The notes under the pieces are model-generated. The model was not told the origin of the DNA and searched no databases. It worked only from the letters and a program-made list of their open reading frames with translations. The position numbers and the translations under genes are program-made. 64,000 nt of DNA from Anaerobium acetethylicum (lineage in GTDB: Bacteria > Bacillota > Clostridia > Lachnospirales > Lachnospiraceae). Positions 51,745 to 60,055 of this stretch are shown piece by piece. Location: contig NZ_FMKA01000013.1 in the NCBI RefSeq assembly GCF_900096945.1, positions 1 to 64,000 on the forward strand. The letters are read 5' to 3'. Position 1 is the first letter of the stretch; each line of letters opens with the position of its first letter.

Positions 51745-51921
51745 ATGAGAGAAATAATAAAAAAATTTCTATGGCTCATTGGGATGATTTGCAAAGGAAC
51801 TGCATTTACTGTTCTATTTCTGCTTAAGCTGATTCTGGAAGTATTGAAGCTGGCGCTTCTCGTATTCAGCCTGGTTGCCAGAGTTTTTCTTATCTTTGTG
51901 AGAGCAGGAGTGCCTGAATAA
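51745..51921 (+). CDS. Small hydrophobic protein
   Basis: A 58-residue protein that is almost entirely hydrophobic, with two membrane helices (FLWLIGMICKGTAFTVLFLL and VLKLALLVFSLVARVFLIFV). AGGAGGAG precedes the ATG, and it starts 12 bases after the preceding stop, so it belongs to the ParM operon. Function unknown. It is followed by a stem-loop terminator. Confidence 0.6.
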   Translation: MREIIKKFLWLIGMICKGTAFTVLFLLKLILEVLKLALLVFSLVARVFLIFVRAGVPE

Positions 51922-51950
51922 AAGATGCATGTATAAGCAAGTGTAATGAA

Positions 51951-51979
51951 TCAAAAGCTGCCGAAATGGCAGCTTTTGA
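51951..51979 (+). terminator. Terminator of the ParM-like operon
   Basis: TCAAAAGCTGCC and GGCAGCTTTTGA form a perfect 12-bp stem with a GAAAT loop. Confidence 0.75.
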
Positions 51980-52184
51980 TTTAAAAGTATTACATTATTT
52001 AAAAGATAAACTCGAGAATTAAAATGCTAATTATATGGTTTGGATACTTCGCTCGTATTCACAATGATTTTACGACTAAAAAATGAAAAAGTATAAAAAT
52101 GAGTTTGGTATTATAGAAATGAAGTGTTAGAATATAAGAACTAACATTTATGTAAATTAATGGTGATTATTCGGTCATTTAGTC

Positions 52185-52258
52185 TCTAGAGGTGTTTTTA
52201 TGCTGGTTTTGAAATTTGTGTGCATCAATTGTCATTCTGAAGGACGTAGAAATGATTG
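52185..52258 (-). repeat. Dispersed hairpin repeat, collapsed copy inside the element
   Basis: On the minus strand it reads CTACGTCCTTCAGAATGAC, TTGATGCACACAAATTTC, then AAAACCAGCATAAAAACACC. This is the family's left half joined to its right half at the CAAAATCAGCA motif, with the DNA between the two identical loops missing. The same region otherwise (51980-52275) is AT-rich and holds no gene. Confidence 0.65.
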
Positions 52259-52275
52259 GCTGAAATAGGAAGCTG

Positions 52276-52304
52276 TTCACATGATTTTAGCTGAATGGGA
52301 TAAT
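52276..52304 (+). promoter_or_regulatory. Promoter of the Septu operon
   Basis: TTCACA at 52276-52281, a 17-base spacer and GATAAT at 52299-52304, about 20 bases before the start codon. Confidence 0.55.
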
Positions 52305-52324
52305 TATGAGAAAGAGGTAATAAA

Positions 52325-53620
52325 ATGAAAATTAATAATTTGAAGATCAAAAATTTTCGGTGTTTTGAAAATTTGAATATTTCATTACAATCAGATTATA
52401 CTGTATTGATTGGTATAAATGGTTCCGGAAAGTCTTCAATACTAGATTCGATTTCTATTGCATTGGGTAGTTATTTAACTGGATATGATAAAATCAAAGC
52501 AAATGGAATTCATGCAGATGATGCGCATTATAAAATGTATGAAATGGGAAGCAATATAGAGCGGCAGGGGCAGTATCCGGTAGAAGTGTACGTTGATGCG
52601 AATGTTGATAACCAGGAAATGTCATGGAAACGTACTCTTAATGGTGAGGGTAGAAGAACTACTTACGGGGATGCAAAAAATATAATAGCATATGCGCAAC
52701 AGCTGCAGAGTAAGGTGAGAGCTGGGGATAAAAATTGTATACTTCCTATTATTGCATATTACGGAACCGGAATATTATGGATGCAGAAAAAGGAAAAAAG
52801 AATTATAATAGGGAAAAATAAGAAAACAGAAACAAGTAGAATATCTGGTTATATAGATTGTTTAGATGTTGCTTCAAATGAAAAGTTGATGATGAAATGG
52901 TTTGAAAAAATGACATATATTCAACTGCAAGATGGAGAAATGGTACCTGAATTAGAAGCTGTAAAGAAGGCCATGAAACAGTGCTTTATGAGTTCTGATG
53001 AAAATATTCTGGATGCTAAATTTTCGTTTGATGTAAAAAGTAATGAAATAGAAATATTGATATTCAAAAAGAATGGAATTAAGGAAAAATTACCAATGAA
53101 ATCATTAAGTGATGGAATAAAAGGTGCTGTAAGTATGATTGCTGATATAGCTTACCGAATGGCAATGCTGAATCCACACTTGTTTGATAATGTACTACAG
53201 ACGCCAGGGGTTGTTTTAATTGATGAAGTTGATATACATCTTCATCCAGCATGGCAGAAAAAGATAGTTTCTGATTTAGTAAGCACATTCCCGAATGTTC
53301 AGTTTGTAGTTACAACACATTCGCCATCTGTTATTGCAAATGTACCCAAAGAACATATTTTGATTTTGGATAATTATGAGGTTCATTTGCCTCAAAATAC
53401 AACCTATGGAAGAGATGTTTCGGCAATATTGCGAGAAATTATGTATGCAGATGTCAGACCTAAAGAGGTCTCAGAAATGATTAAGAAATTTTATGATGCA
53501 ATTGATGAGGATGATATAGAACAGGCAAAAAAACTGTTGGATAACATGAAAACTATTCTGGGAGATTTGGATTCGGAAGTAGTACAAGCGCAGGTTTACC
53601 TGGATGTGCAGGAGGTATAG
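52325..53620 (+). CDS. ptuA: Septu defence ATPase PtuA
   Basis: A 431-residue ATPase of the SMC/RecF-like type. It has an N-terminal strand-turn MKINNLKIKNFRCFENLNI, Walker A GINGSGKSS (30-38), an ABC-like signature region (MKSLSDGIKGAVSM), Walker B with VVLIDEVDIHLHPAW near residue 300, and the H-loop VVTTHSPSVIA. Followed by an HNH protein gene, this is the two-gene Septu anti-phage system, in which PtuA senses infection and gates the PtuB nuclease. The pair is more AT-rich than the surrounding element, which points to separate acquisition. AGAGG precedes the start. Confidence 0.87.
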   Translation: MKINNLKIKNFRCFENLNISLQSDYTVLIGINGSGKSSILDSISIALGSYLTGYDKIKANGIHADDAHYKMYEMGSNIERQGQYPVEVYVDANVDNQEMSWKRTLNGEGRRTTYGDAKNIIAYAQQLQSKVRAGDKNCILPIIAYYGTGILWMQKKEKRIIIGKNKKTETSRISGYIDCLDVASNEKLMMKWFEKMTYIQLQDGEMVPELEAVKKAMKQCFMSSDENILDAKFSFDVKSNEIEILIFKKNGIKEKLPMKSLSDGIKGAVSMIADIAYRMAMLNPHLFDNVLQTPGVVLIDEVDIHLHPAWQKKIVSDLVSTFPNVQFVVTTHSPSVIANVPKEHILILDNYEVHLPQNTTYGRDVSAILREIMYADVRPKEVSEMIKKFYDAIDEDDIEQAKKLLDNMKTILGDLDSEVVQAQVYLDVQEV

Positions 53621-53630
53621 TGAAAATATT

Positions 53631-54275
53631 ATGATTCATATTAGTAAAAATAGCGAGCCTGATGCATTCCGCAGATACCATAATAGTAATTTCGCAAGAT
53701 TTGACGATATGCCAGGAGATGTAAAAAGTGAATTGCGTAAGTCATTGTTGAATGAACAGGGTTATATTTGCGCATATTGCATGAGCAGAATAAAAGAAGA
53801 TGATGCTGTTAAAATAGAACATTATGAAGCGAGAAATGCATCAAATGAACTGGTCTACAGAAATCTATTCGCAGTCTGCAATGGTAACGAGGGTCAGAAA
53901 AGAGAATATCAGATTTGTGATACAAGAAAAGGACAAGAGATTCTGAGGATTAATCCTTTGCATCAAAGTGATATTAGAACATTTTTTAACAAGACTGATG
54001 GAACGATATTGTCTTCAAATAATGATTTTAATAATGATTTGAACCATATTTTAAATTTGAATTGTGAAAATACATATCTGAAATCAAATAGAAAAGCCGC
54101 AATTGATGCAATCGTAAAGAGGTTAAGCCGCTTGAAACCGGGTGAGAGTGCAGAAAACTTACTACGTCGATTAAGAGTTATGTATGAAGCAAAGGATGCA
54201 CAAGGGGAATATAAACCTTATGTTGGCGCCATCCTTTGGTGTATCAATAAAAGATTGAAAAAGTATCAAAACTGA
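53631..54275 (+). CDS. ptuB: Septu HNH nuclease PtuB
   Basis: A 214-residue HNH endonuclease of the TIGR02646 (retron/Septu HNH) family. The zinc cysteines and catalytic region are ICAYCMSRIKEDDAVKIEHY, with later CNGNEG and CDTRKG completing the site. PtuB cuts DNA or tRNA-like targets when released by PtuA. The likely start is ATG 53631. The only Shine-Dalgarno sequence (GGAGG, 53611-53615) lies 15 bases away, and an in-frame ATG at 53604 inside ptuA is the alternative. No retron reverse transcriptase accompanies the pair. Confidence 0.85.
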   Translation: MIHISKNSEPDAFRRYHNSNFARFDDMPGDVKSELRKSLLNEQGYICAYCMSRIKEDDAVKIEHYEARNASNELVYRNLFAVCNGNEGQKREYQICDTRKGQEILRINPLHQSDIRTFFNKTDGTILSSNNDFNNDLNHILNLNCENTYLKSNRKAAIDAIVKRLSRLKPGESAENLLRRLRVMYEAKDAQGEYKPYVGAILWCINKRLKKYQN

Positions 54276-54319
54276 TCATTCGATGTTATGTGTAAGATAA
54301 TTGAATAAAGAAAAACATG

Positions 54320-54348
54320 AAGCCGCAGATTTTTTTCTTGCGGCTTTT
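54320..54348 (+). terminator. Terminator of the Septu operon
   Basis: AAGCCGCA and TGCGGCTT form a perfect stem followed by TT; the loop is itself T-rich. Confidence 0.75.
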
Positions 54349-54399
54349 ATATATCCTGAAGATGAAGAGACTTCATCACGACAGGTGGAAAGGAGCATT

Positions 54400-54438
54400 A
54401 TGGTAAAGATACCATACCGACGAAAGATTCCGCCTTAG
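54400..54438 (+). CDS. Leader peptide, 12 residues
   Basis: ATG with AAAGGAGC upstream encodes MVKIPYRRKIPP and a stop. The last five codons lie in the 5' arm of the terminator that follows. Short length, strong ribosome-binding site and overlap with a terminator mark it as a leader peptide; the Pro-Pro end could slow ribosomes. Confidence 0.55.
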   Translation: MVKIPYRRKIPP

Positions 54439-54456
54439 TGAGGAGTCTTTTTTTGT
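54424..54456 (+). terminator. Attenuator-like terminator before the transfer operon
   Basis: AAAGATTCC pairs with GGAGTCTTT (one G-U pair), followed by a run of T. It sits 40 bases before the DUF5688 gene, so it must be read through for the transfer genes to be expressed from upstream. Confidence 0.72.
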
Positions 54457-54496
54457 TTGCCGCTTATCAAAAAACATACCAAACGGAGGAAAAATT

Positions 54497-55501
54497 ATGA
54501 TGAACTATGAATTATTCAAAGAAGCAGTAACTGAGAGATTCAAGGGTTTCATGCCGGCAGAGTTTCAGGATTATACCCTGAACACACGCCCGGTTGTGAA
54601 GGTGAACCAGACGCTTGACAGTCTGAGTCTTGTCCCTGACGGTGATGAAGAATGGAGCATGGCACCTACTTTCTACATCAACAACATGTATGAGCGCTAT
54701 CAGGAATGTGAAGATCTGCCGAAGGTGCTGCAGGAAGCCGCGGATGCCATGGTGGAGGCGTTCCATGAAGCGCCCGAGCTGAGGCCGAAGGTGGACTTTG
54801 ATTCCGCAAGGGACAACATCATCATGGTGCTGATTAATACCGAGCAGAACAGGGAAATGCTTGAGCATCTGCCACACAGGGATTTTCAGGACCTTTCCAT
54901 TATCTACCGCTGGGTGATGGACAGACAGGACGACGGCATTTCGAGCAGCGTCGTCAATAACGGCCTGGCAGAAAAGCTTAGCATGACGGAGGAGATGCTT
55001 TATCAGGTGGCGTTCGTCAATACGAAGGAGCTGTTCCCGCCAACCGTAAGATCCATGACGGATGTGCTGATGGATATGATGAAGTCCGAAGGCCAGCCGG
55101 AAGAATTGGTTGAGCTGATGTTCGGTGACATGCCGGAGGACGAGATGATGTATGTCATTTCGAATGACAGGGGAATCAACGGGGCGGCAAGCATACTTTA
55201 TGAGGATGAACTCCATAAGCTTGCTAAGAAGCTGGATACTGACCTGTATATCCTGCCCTCCAGCCTCCACGAATGCATCGCGGTATCTGCAGGTACGGGC
55301 GACCCGAATGACCTTGCCAGGATGGTAAATGAAATCAATATGGACCAGGTATCGCTGGAGGAAAGGCTCTCGAATCAGGTCTATCATTACGACAAGGATC
55401 TGAGGAAGCTTACCATGGCCACCGACACGCCGAACAAGAGGCTGGACGGGATCTGTGCCGAAGCGAAACTGATTTATGATAACAGGGAGCAGTCGAGATA
55501 G
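54497..55501 (+). CDS. DUF5688-family protein
   Basis: A 334-residue cytoplasmic acidic protein of the DUF5688 family, which is common on conjugative elements of Firmicutes and has no known biochemical role. ACGGAGGAAAAATT precedes the start (two adjacent ATGs, 54497 and 54500). It contains no membrane segment or recognisable catalytic motif. It is the first gene of the probable transfer operon after the attenuator. Confidence 0.78.
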   Translation: MMNYELFKEAVTERFKGFMPAEFQDYTLNTRPVVKVNQTLDSLSLVPDGDEEWSMAPTFYINNMYERYQECEDLPKVLQEAADAMVEAFHEAPELRPKVDFDSARDNIIMVLINTEQNREMLEHLPHRDFQDLSIIYRWVMDRQDDGISSSVVNNGLAEKLSMTEEMLYQVAFVNTKELFPPTVRSMTDVLMDMMKSEGQPEELVELMFGDMPEDEMMYVISNDRGINGAASILYEDELHKLAKKLDTDLYILPSSLHECIAVSAGTGDPNDLARMVNEINMDQVSLEERLSNQVYHYDKDLRKLTMATDTPNKRLDGICAEAKLIYDNREQSR

Positions 55502-55512
55502 GAGGCGTTTGG

Positions 55513-55638
55513 ATGGAGAAGACGGTAATGACGGTAAAGGAGCTGATTGAGCTCCTTTCAAAGCAGGAGGACGACGAATACATTATTCATGTGGAATTTG
55601 CAGAGGAGGATGAGGAGGATGCCGAGGAAGCTCTTTAA
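55513..55638 (+). CDS. Small acidic protein
   Basis: A 41-residue protein, very acidic at its end (FAEEDEEDAEEAL), with GGAGG before the ATG. It starts 11 bases after the DUF5688 stop and overlaps the start of the RadC-like gene by 20 bases in another frame, so translation is probably coupled. Function unknown; the acidic tail recalls small DNA-mimic or adaptor proteins but this is only a resemblance. Confidence 0.55.
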   Translation: MEKTVMTVKELIELLSKQEDDEYIIHVEFAEEDEEDAEEAL

Positions 55639-56167
55639 ACTGAACGTGGTATCGGTCAGGCTTGTGAAGGATGCCCCCGTATACTCGGATATTAAAATAA
55701 TGGATCCCCAGTCAGCTGCCATAGTGATCGGGGATCTTCTCTGTGAAATGGACAGGGAGGTACTCGCCGTCGTCAATCTGAAATCGGACAATACGCCGAT
55801 CAACTGCCACCTCGCCAGCATAGGGTCCCTCAACCAGGCGATGGCAGAACCCAGGGAATTATTCAAGGCCTCGATACTTTCGAATGCAGCTAGTATCATC
55901 CTGGTCCATAATCATCCGTCCGGAAATCTGGAGCCTTCAAAGGCGGATACCCGGCTGACGGACCGTATGATCAGGCTGACGTCAATGCTGGGGATTCCGC
56001 TTCTTGACCATATTATCGTCGGAGGCGATAACAGCAGATATTTCAGCTTCAAGGAAAAGCAGATGATGGCGAATCCGGGAATCCTTTATAGCAGCAACTA
56101 CGAGGCACTGCAGTTTGAGTCAATGATGGCGGCGGAAGTCCGGGAAGTGAAAGGAAAGGCAAGGTGA
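55619..56167 (+). CDS. RadC-like JAB-domain protein
   Basis: A 182-residue protein of the RadC/YeeS group with the JAMM metal motif HNHPSGNLEPSKAD. RadC-like proteins are frequent on mobile elements; a role in DNA repair is unproven. I start at ATG 55619 (MPRKLFKLNVV), preceded by GAGGAGGATGAGG; the open frame reaches back to 55547 but there it only mirrors the 41-residue gene. It lies between the small acidic gene and the toprim gene. Confidence 0.85.
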   Translation: MPRKLFKLNVVSVRLVKDAPVYSDIKIMDPQSAAIVIGDLLCEMDREVLAVVNLKSDNTPINCHLASIGSLNQAMAEPRELFKASILSNAASIILVHNHPSGNLEPSKADTRLTDRMIRLTSMLGIPLLDHIIVGGDNSRYFSFKEKQMMANPGILYSSNYEALQFESMMAAEVREVKGKAR

Positions 56168-56171
56168 CTGG

Positions 56172-57140
56172 GTGGAGAGGTTTACGGAGGAAGAACTGGC
56201 AGCTGCAAAATCCGTGGACTTATGCGAGGTTGCAAGAAGCCTCGGCTACACGGTGAAGCGGATCGGAAGGTATCATACCCTGCAGGAAATGGATTCCATC
56301 AGGATCTATGACTGTACGAACTGGTTCCGCTGGAGCAGGCAGTATGCGAAAGGGGAGAACGGCGGATCACAGATTGATTTTCTGAGGGTGTTTGCCGGCA
56401 TGGATGTAAAGGAGGCGGTATACTGGCTTCTGAATTTCTCGGGTTGTCTGAGGGCCGGCCGTGGCAATCTGGGGCAAAAGATGCTGAAAAATCAGGCATC
56501 AGAAAAGAAAAAGGAGGAGAGGAAACCGTTCGTCCTACCGGAACCAGCGGCTGACAATGCCTGTCTTTCCCGGTACCTGAATGAGAAACGCAGCATCGAC
56601 CTAAGCGTAATCGAGTTCTTTTTGAAGGCGGACCTGATTTACGAATCAAGGGATTATCACAATGTTGTCTTCAAGGGAAAGGATAAGGAAGGCGTTACGA
56701 GGTTCGCAAGCATGCGCGGGGTATTTGACAGAGATGGGAAAGGCTTCAAGTGCGATGTGGCGGGCAATGACAAGCATTACGGATTCAACACGGCAAACGG
56801 GGAGAGTGATGAGCTGATTGTTTTTGAGGCAGCCATCGATCTGATGAGTTATGCAGATATGAACAGTGACATTGAAACGAACAAGGTTGCACTGGGAATG
56901 CTTGCCGATGCCCCGATGGAGACTTTTTTAAGGGAGCACGGGCAGATACGGAAAATCAGGCTCTGCCTTGATAATGACGAGCCCGGAAGAAAGGCCTCTG
57001 CTGAGATCATGAGAAAGTACCAGGATCGCGGATATGAGGTTCTGGACTGCCCGGCGCCGCCGGGGTACAAGGATTATAACGAATGGCTGGCGGCATTGAA
57101 GTCTGCTTCCAGAACAAAAGCCAGAGACAGTTCCAGATAA
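56172..57140 (+). CDS. DUF3991/toprim domain protein
   Basis: A 322-residue protein with a zinc-free primase-like front (CEVARSLGYTVKRIGRYHTLQEMDSIRIY, then FLRVFAGMDVKEAVYWLL) and a toprim fold at the end (IVFEAAIDLMSYADM and LCLDNDEPGRKAS). It is found beside relaxase genes on conjugative elements and probably assists transfer replication. The start is GTG 56172, four bases after the RadC-like stop. It is the last gene before the oriT-like region. Confidence 0.82.
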   Translation: MERFTEEELAAAKSVDLCEVARSLGYTVKRIGRYHTLQEMDSIRIYDCTNWFRWSRQYAKGENGGSQIDFLRVFAGMDVKEAVYWLLNFSGCLRAGRGNLGQKMLKNQASEKKKEERKPFVLPEPAADNACLSRYLNEKRSIDLSVIEFFLKADLIYESRDYHNVVFKGKDKEGVTRFASMRGVFDRDGKGFKCDVAGNDKHYGFNTANGESDELIVFEAAIDLMSYADMNSDIETNKVALGMLADAPMETFLREHGQIRKIRLCLDNDEPGRKASAEIMRKYQDRGYEVLDCPAPPGYKDYNEWLAALKSASRTKARDSSR

Positions 57141-57202
57141 GCATTGCCAGGTATGAAAACCGTGTCCACATCTATGGGTACATTTTAATTGTCGGTTTAA
57201 GT

Positions 57203-57373
57203 CATGGTATCAGAATGTCATACCATGGGATACGGATGGTATGAAAAAGTGATACCGCGAAGGACAGAAAAATGGGGTTTTGGAAACAGGAGAAAGAGAT
57301 AATGCGGCCGGAAGGCTCTGTGGTATGAAATGTTAATGTCAGAATACCAATTTGGTATGAAAAATTGATACCA
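57203..57373. other. Candidate origin of transfer (oriT): four GGTAT/ATACC hairpins
   Basis: Four hairpins share the arms (T)GGTAT and ATACC(A): CATGGTAT/ATACCATG (57203-57227), GGTAT/ATACC (57238-57256), TGGTAT/ATACCA (57321-57349), and TGGTAT/ATACCA (57353-57373). They form two pairs about 110 bases apart. The gene-free 57141-57643 region directly precedes mobC and the relaxase gene, the usual place for an oriT. The nick site is not identifiable by eye; 57374-57643 shows nothing else. Confidence 0.62.
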
Positions 57374-57643
57374 CGGAGCAAATCCGGCATGAAAAGCAGC
57401 AGGCTGGTGCGGAAGAAGGGGTATTAGGGGCCTCCCCTAACCGGTGGCAGATGTATATACATTCTGCGTATCTGGCAAAGGATATCTTAAATTCAAAATG
57501 TCCACTACGTTAAGGGAAAAAATACCAGCAAGCACGGATAAAAGAAGCAGATAAGGAGGGAGCCAAAGGAATTCAGACCTTTTGAAAGACCATCGGAGCG
57601 GAGCCGGCAGTCAGATTGGAAACGGAAGACAGGGGTGAGATAG

Positions 57644-57976
57644 ATGGGGCGCAAAGGAAAAAGCGTGGTAAAGGACTTCAGGTTCAAGGAATCGGATGCA
57701 AAGCTGCTTGCTGAGAAGTCGGCTGCCCTGGGGATGAATGAGTCGGAATATATCCGGTTTATCCTGAGCCAGCAGCCGGAAGATTATCCGGAAATCAGGG
57801 AAGCTTATAAGGAGCTTATCAACGAGGTGAACAGGATCGGGAACAACATCAACCAGATCGTCCACAACAACAATTCGAGTCTCTACAGCGAGATGGACAA
57901 GGACAGGCTGTTCGCCTATATGAGGAAACTCAATGTAACCGTTCAGGAGGCGGTGAGGATCCATGGCAATCAGTAA
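57644..57976 (+). CDS. mobC: MobC-type relaxosome protein
   Basis: A 110-residue MobC-like accessory protein. It has a basic start (MGRKGKSVVKDFRFKESD), a ribbon-helix-helix-like part, and the family's NRIGNNINQIVHNNNS stretch near residue 75. It binds at oriT and helps the relaxase melt the nick site. Its stop overlaps the relaxase start by 14 bases. The ribosome-binding site is GGGGTGAG. Confidence 0.88.
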   Translation: MGRKGKSVVKDFRFKESDAKLLAEKSAALGMNESEYIRFILSQQPEDYPEIREAYKELINEVNRIGNNINQIVHNNNSSLYSEMDKDRLFAYMRKLNVTVQEAVRIHGNQ

Positions 57977-59441
57977 AATCCTCTATATGAAGGACTGCGG
58001 AACCGGGAATCCGGGGAAGCATCTGAAGCAGGGAATCGATTATATCACCAGGAAGGAGAAGACGGGGAACGGCCTTTATGTGGGAGGGTTGAACTGCCAG
58101 CCGGAATTTGCATACGAGCAGATGAGGGAGACCAAGAAAGAGTTCGGGAAGACGGATAAGAGGCAGGGTTATCATCTGATCATATCCTTTGCAGAAGGTG
58201 AGACAACGCCGGAACAGGCATTTGAGATTATCGGGCGGTTCGTGAAGGAGTATTTGGGAAATGGGTATGAAGCCGTTTACACCGTCCATGACAATACGGA
58301 CCACATCCACGGCCATGTCATTTTCAACAGCGTCAGCTTCATGGACGGCAGGAAATACCGGTACGAGAAAGGCGACTGGGCAAAATACATCCAGCCGGTT
58401 ACAAACAGGCTCTGTGAAGAATACGGGCTTTCGACAGTTGAGATATCAGAAGACAGGGCGCAACCCACAGAGACCTATCGGGAGTGGAACGATTATAAGG
58501 ATGGCAGGTTCGTATGGGGAGATATGATCAGGCGCGACCTGGATGCATGCGTCCTGCAGGCTCCGTCCTTTGAATCTTTTTTGGATCTGCTGAAGGAGAA
58601 AGGCTATGAAATCAAGCAGGGAAAACATCTGGCAGTACAGCCGGCTGGCCTGTCAAGGTTCCGAAGGACGAAATCCCTCGGCGAGAATTATACGGAGGAA
58701 AGGCTCAGGGAGAGGATACTGGCAGAATCACTGTCGGATTACCGTCCGGCGCGAAAGGGCTGTCAGCCAGGCATTATTAGGTGCAGGGTAAAACGGTTGA
58801 AAAAGTCCAGGATGAGCGGTATACAGAAGCGTTATTTTGCGAGGATGTACCGGCTGGGGAAATTGAAGAAGAGGCCTTACAGCAGGGCCTGGAAGTACAG
58901 GAATGAAATCAGAAAGTTCGAAAGGCTGCAGGAGCAGTATCTGTTTTTAACCCGGCATGGCGTGGGTAATATCCAGGGGCTGGAAGCAGTAAACGGAACC
59001 CTTTCCGGCATGAAAAAAGAAGCATCAAGGGACCGGAGCCGCCTCTACAGGGAGAGGGCAAAGTTCAGGCTCCTGTTCGAGAAAATGGAAGAGGCGGAGA
59101 GCCTTCAGAAAGCCGCGGCCAGCTTCAGGGCGGGGGATGATTTCTTCAAAGAGGAGTATCTGAAGTTCGAGGCAATTGAAAAGGAGATGTCAGGACAGGG
59201 ATACAGTTTCGAAGAAGTAACCAGGTTGAAGATCCACTATTCCGGTGAAATTGCCCGGATGAGAGAAAAAGAAAAAGCCATCAGGAAGGAGCTTTCCATT
59301 GCGAAAAGGCTTCTGAAGGAACTTTCCTGCGTGCCGGAGAAGCAGAAGATTCAGAGCAAACCAGAAAGGAAGAATCAAGGAGAACCAGAAAAGAATATGG
59401 AAACCAGAGAGAAGCAAGCAGAAGGATTGGGCAGCCGGTGA
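57963..59441 (+). CDS. MobA/VirD2-type relaxase
   Basis: A 492-residue DNA-nicking relaxase. The histidine triad is HIHGH (H114, H116, H118) in DNTDHIHGHVIFNSV, and the catalytic tyrosine is probably in the first 40 residues (the YITRK region). The C-terminal half is basic and helical. It would nick oriT and pilot the strand to VirD4. It overlaps mobC by 14 bases and is followed by three small transfer genes. Confidence 0.92.
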   Translation: MAISKILYMKDCGTGNPGKHLKQGIDYITRKEKTGNGLYVGGLNCQPEFAYEQMRETKKEFGKTDKRQGYHLIISFAEGETTPEQAFEIIGRFVKEYLGNGYEAVYTVHDNTDHIHGHVIFNSVSFMDGRKYRYEKGDWAKYIQPVTNRLCEEYGLSTVEISEDRAQPTETYREWNDYKDGRFVWGDMIRRDLDACVLQAPSFESFLDLLKEKGYEIKQGKHLAVQPAGLSRFRRTKSLGENYTEERLRERILAESLSDYRPARKGCQPGIIRCRVKRLKKSRMSGIQKRYFARMYRLGKLKKRPYSRAWKYRNEIRKFERLQEQYLFLTRHGVGNIQGLEAVNGTLSGMKKEASRDRSRLYRERAKFRLLFEKMEEAESLQKAAASFRAGDDFFKEEYLKFEAIEKEMSGQGYSFEEVTRLKIHYSGEIARMREKEKAIRKELSIAKRLLKELSCVPEKQKIQSKPERKNQGEPEKNMETREKQAEGLGSR

Positions 59442-59471
59442 AACAGCCGGCTCTCATAATGGAGGTAGATT

Positions 59472-60044
59472 ATGCAGGAAGGATTAGTAAAAAAGGAGAC
59501 AGGCTCAAGTGCGGTATCCATGAGGGATACCGATCATCAGATTCCGGAAGAAATGAAGAAACTGAAGGATATGGGGGAAGGGCAGCCTGAATATGTGGAA
59601 AAGCTGATGGCATGCATCGAGGACATCGTCAGCCGCATCGAGAGATATGACAGGCTGCTGGAACAGCTTTCCGGATTAGAACAGCAGTCTGGAAATAAGG
59701 CTTTTGTTCCGCTGTATTACGGAATGCCGGTATCCTATGAAGCTATGTTACGTACAGGGGGCCAGGTCCACAACATTCCTGTAGACCGGAGTGTCAGAAA
59801 ATCAAATCCAGGGATAATGGGGTTTGCGGCAGCGTTAGGCCTTAAGAGGAAATCAAAGCCGGATCTGGTAAAGGCCATAGCAAATAAGGAGTTATCACCG
59901 GAACAGCTGGTGCAGATACGCGTGGCCATGCAGAAAGGCCTCACGGAGAGCCAGCTGATGGAACTTGTCAATAACAGGATGGATGTGGATCAGATGAAGG
60001 AAATCATCGAGATTGCAGTCCTTGAAAATGCAGCGCAGGAATAG
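59472..60044 (+). CDS. Hypothetical element protein
   Basis: A 190-residue helical protein with TGGAGG before the start. The second half (KPDLVKAIANKELSPEQLVQIR) contains short repeated helices that resemble the ELxxEQLxxIR pattern of element-borne proteins. No membrane segment. It is placed between relaxase and PcfB genes, so a transfer role is likely. Family not recognised. Confidence 0.65.
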   Translation: MQEGLVKKETGSSAVSMRDTDHQIPEEMKKLKDMGEGQPEYVEKLMACIEDIVSRIERYDRLLEQLSGLEQQSGNKAFVPLYYGMPVSYEAMLRTGGQVHNIPVDRSVRKSNPGIMGFAAALGLKRKSKPDLVKAIANKELSPEQLVQIRVAMQKGLTESQLMELVNNRMDVDQMKEIIEIAVLENAAQE

Positions 60045-60055
60045 TGGAGGAAGAG

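Noticed and set aside
52325-54275. Retron explanation for the ATPase/HNH pair
   Set aside because: No reverse transcriptase or msr/msd-like structure adjoins it. The only RT in the window belongs to the group II intron 8 kb away.
54512-55561. 349-residue minus-strand frame opposite the DUF5688 gene
   Set aside because: Composition (His/Arg/Leu-rich) and full overlap with a supported gene mark it as a shadow.
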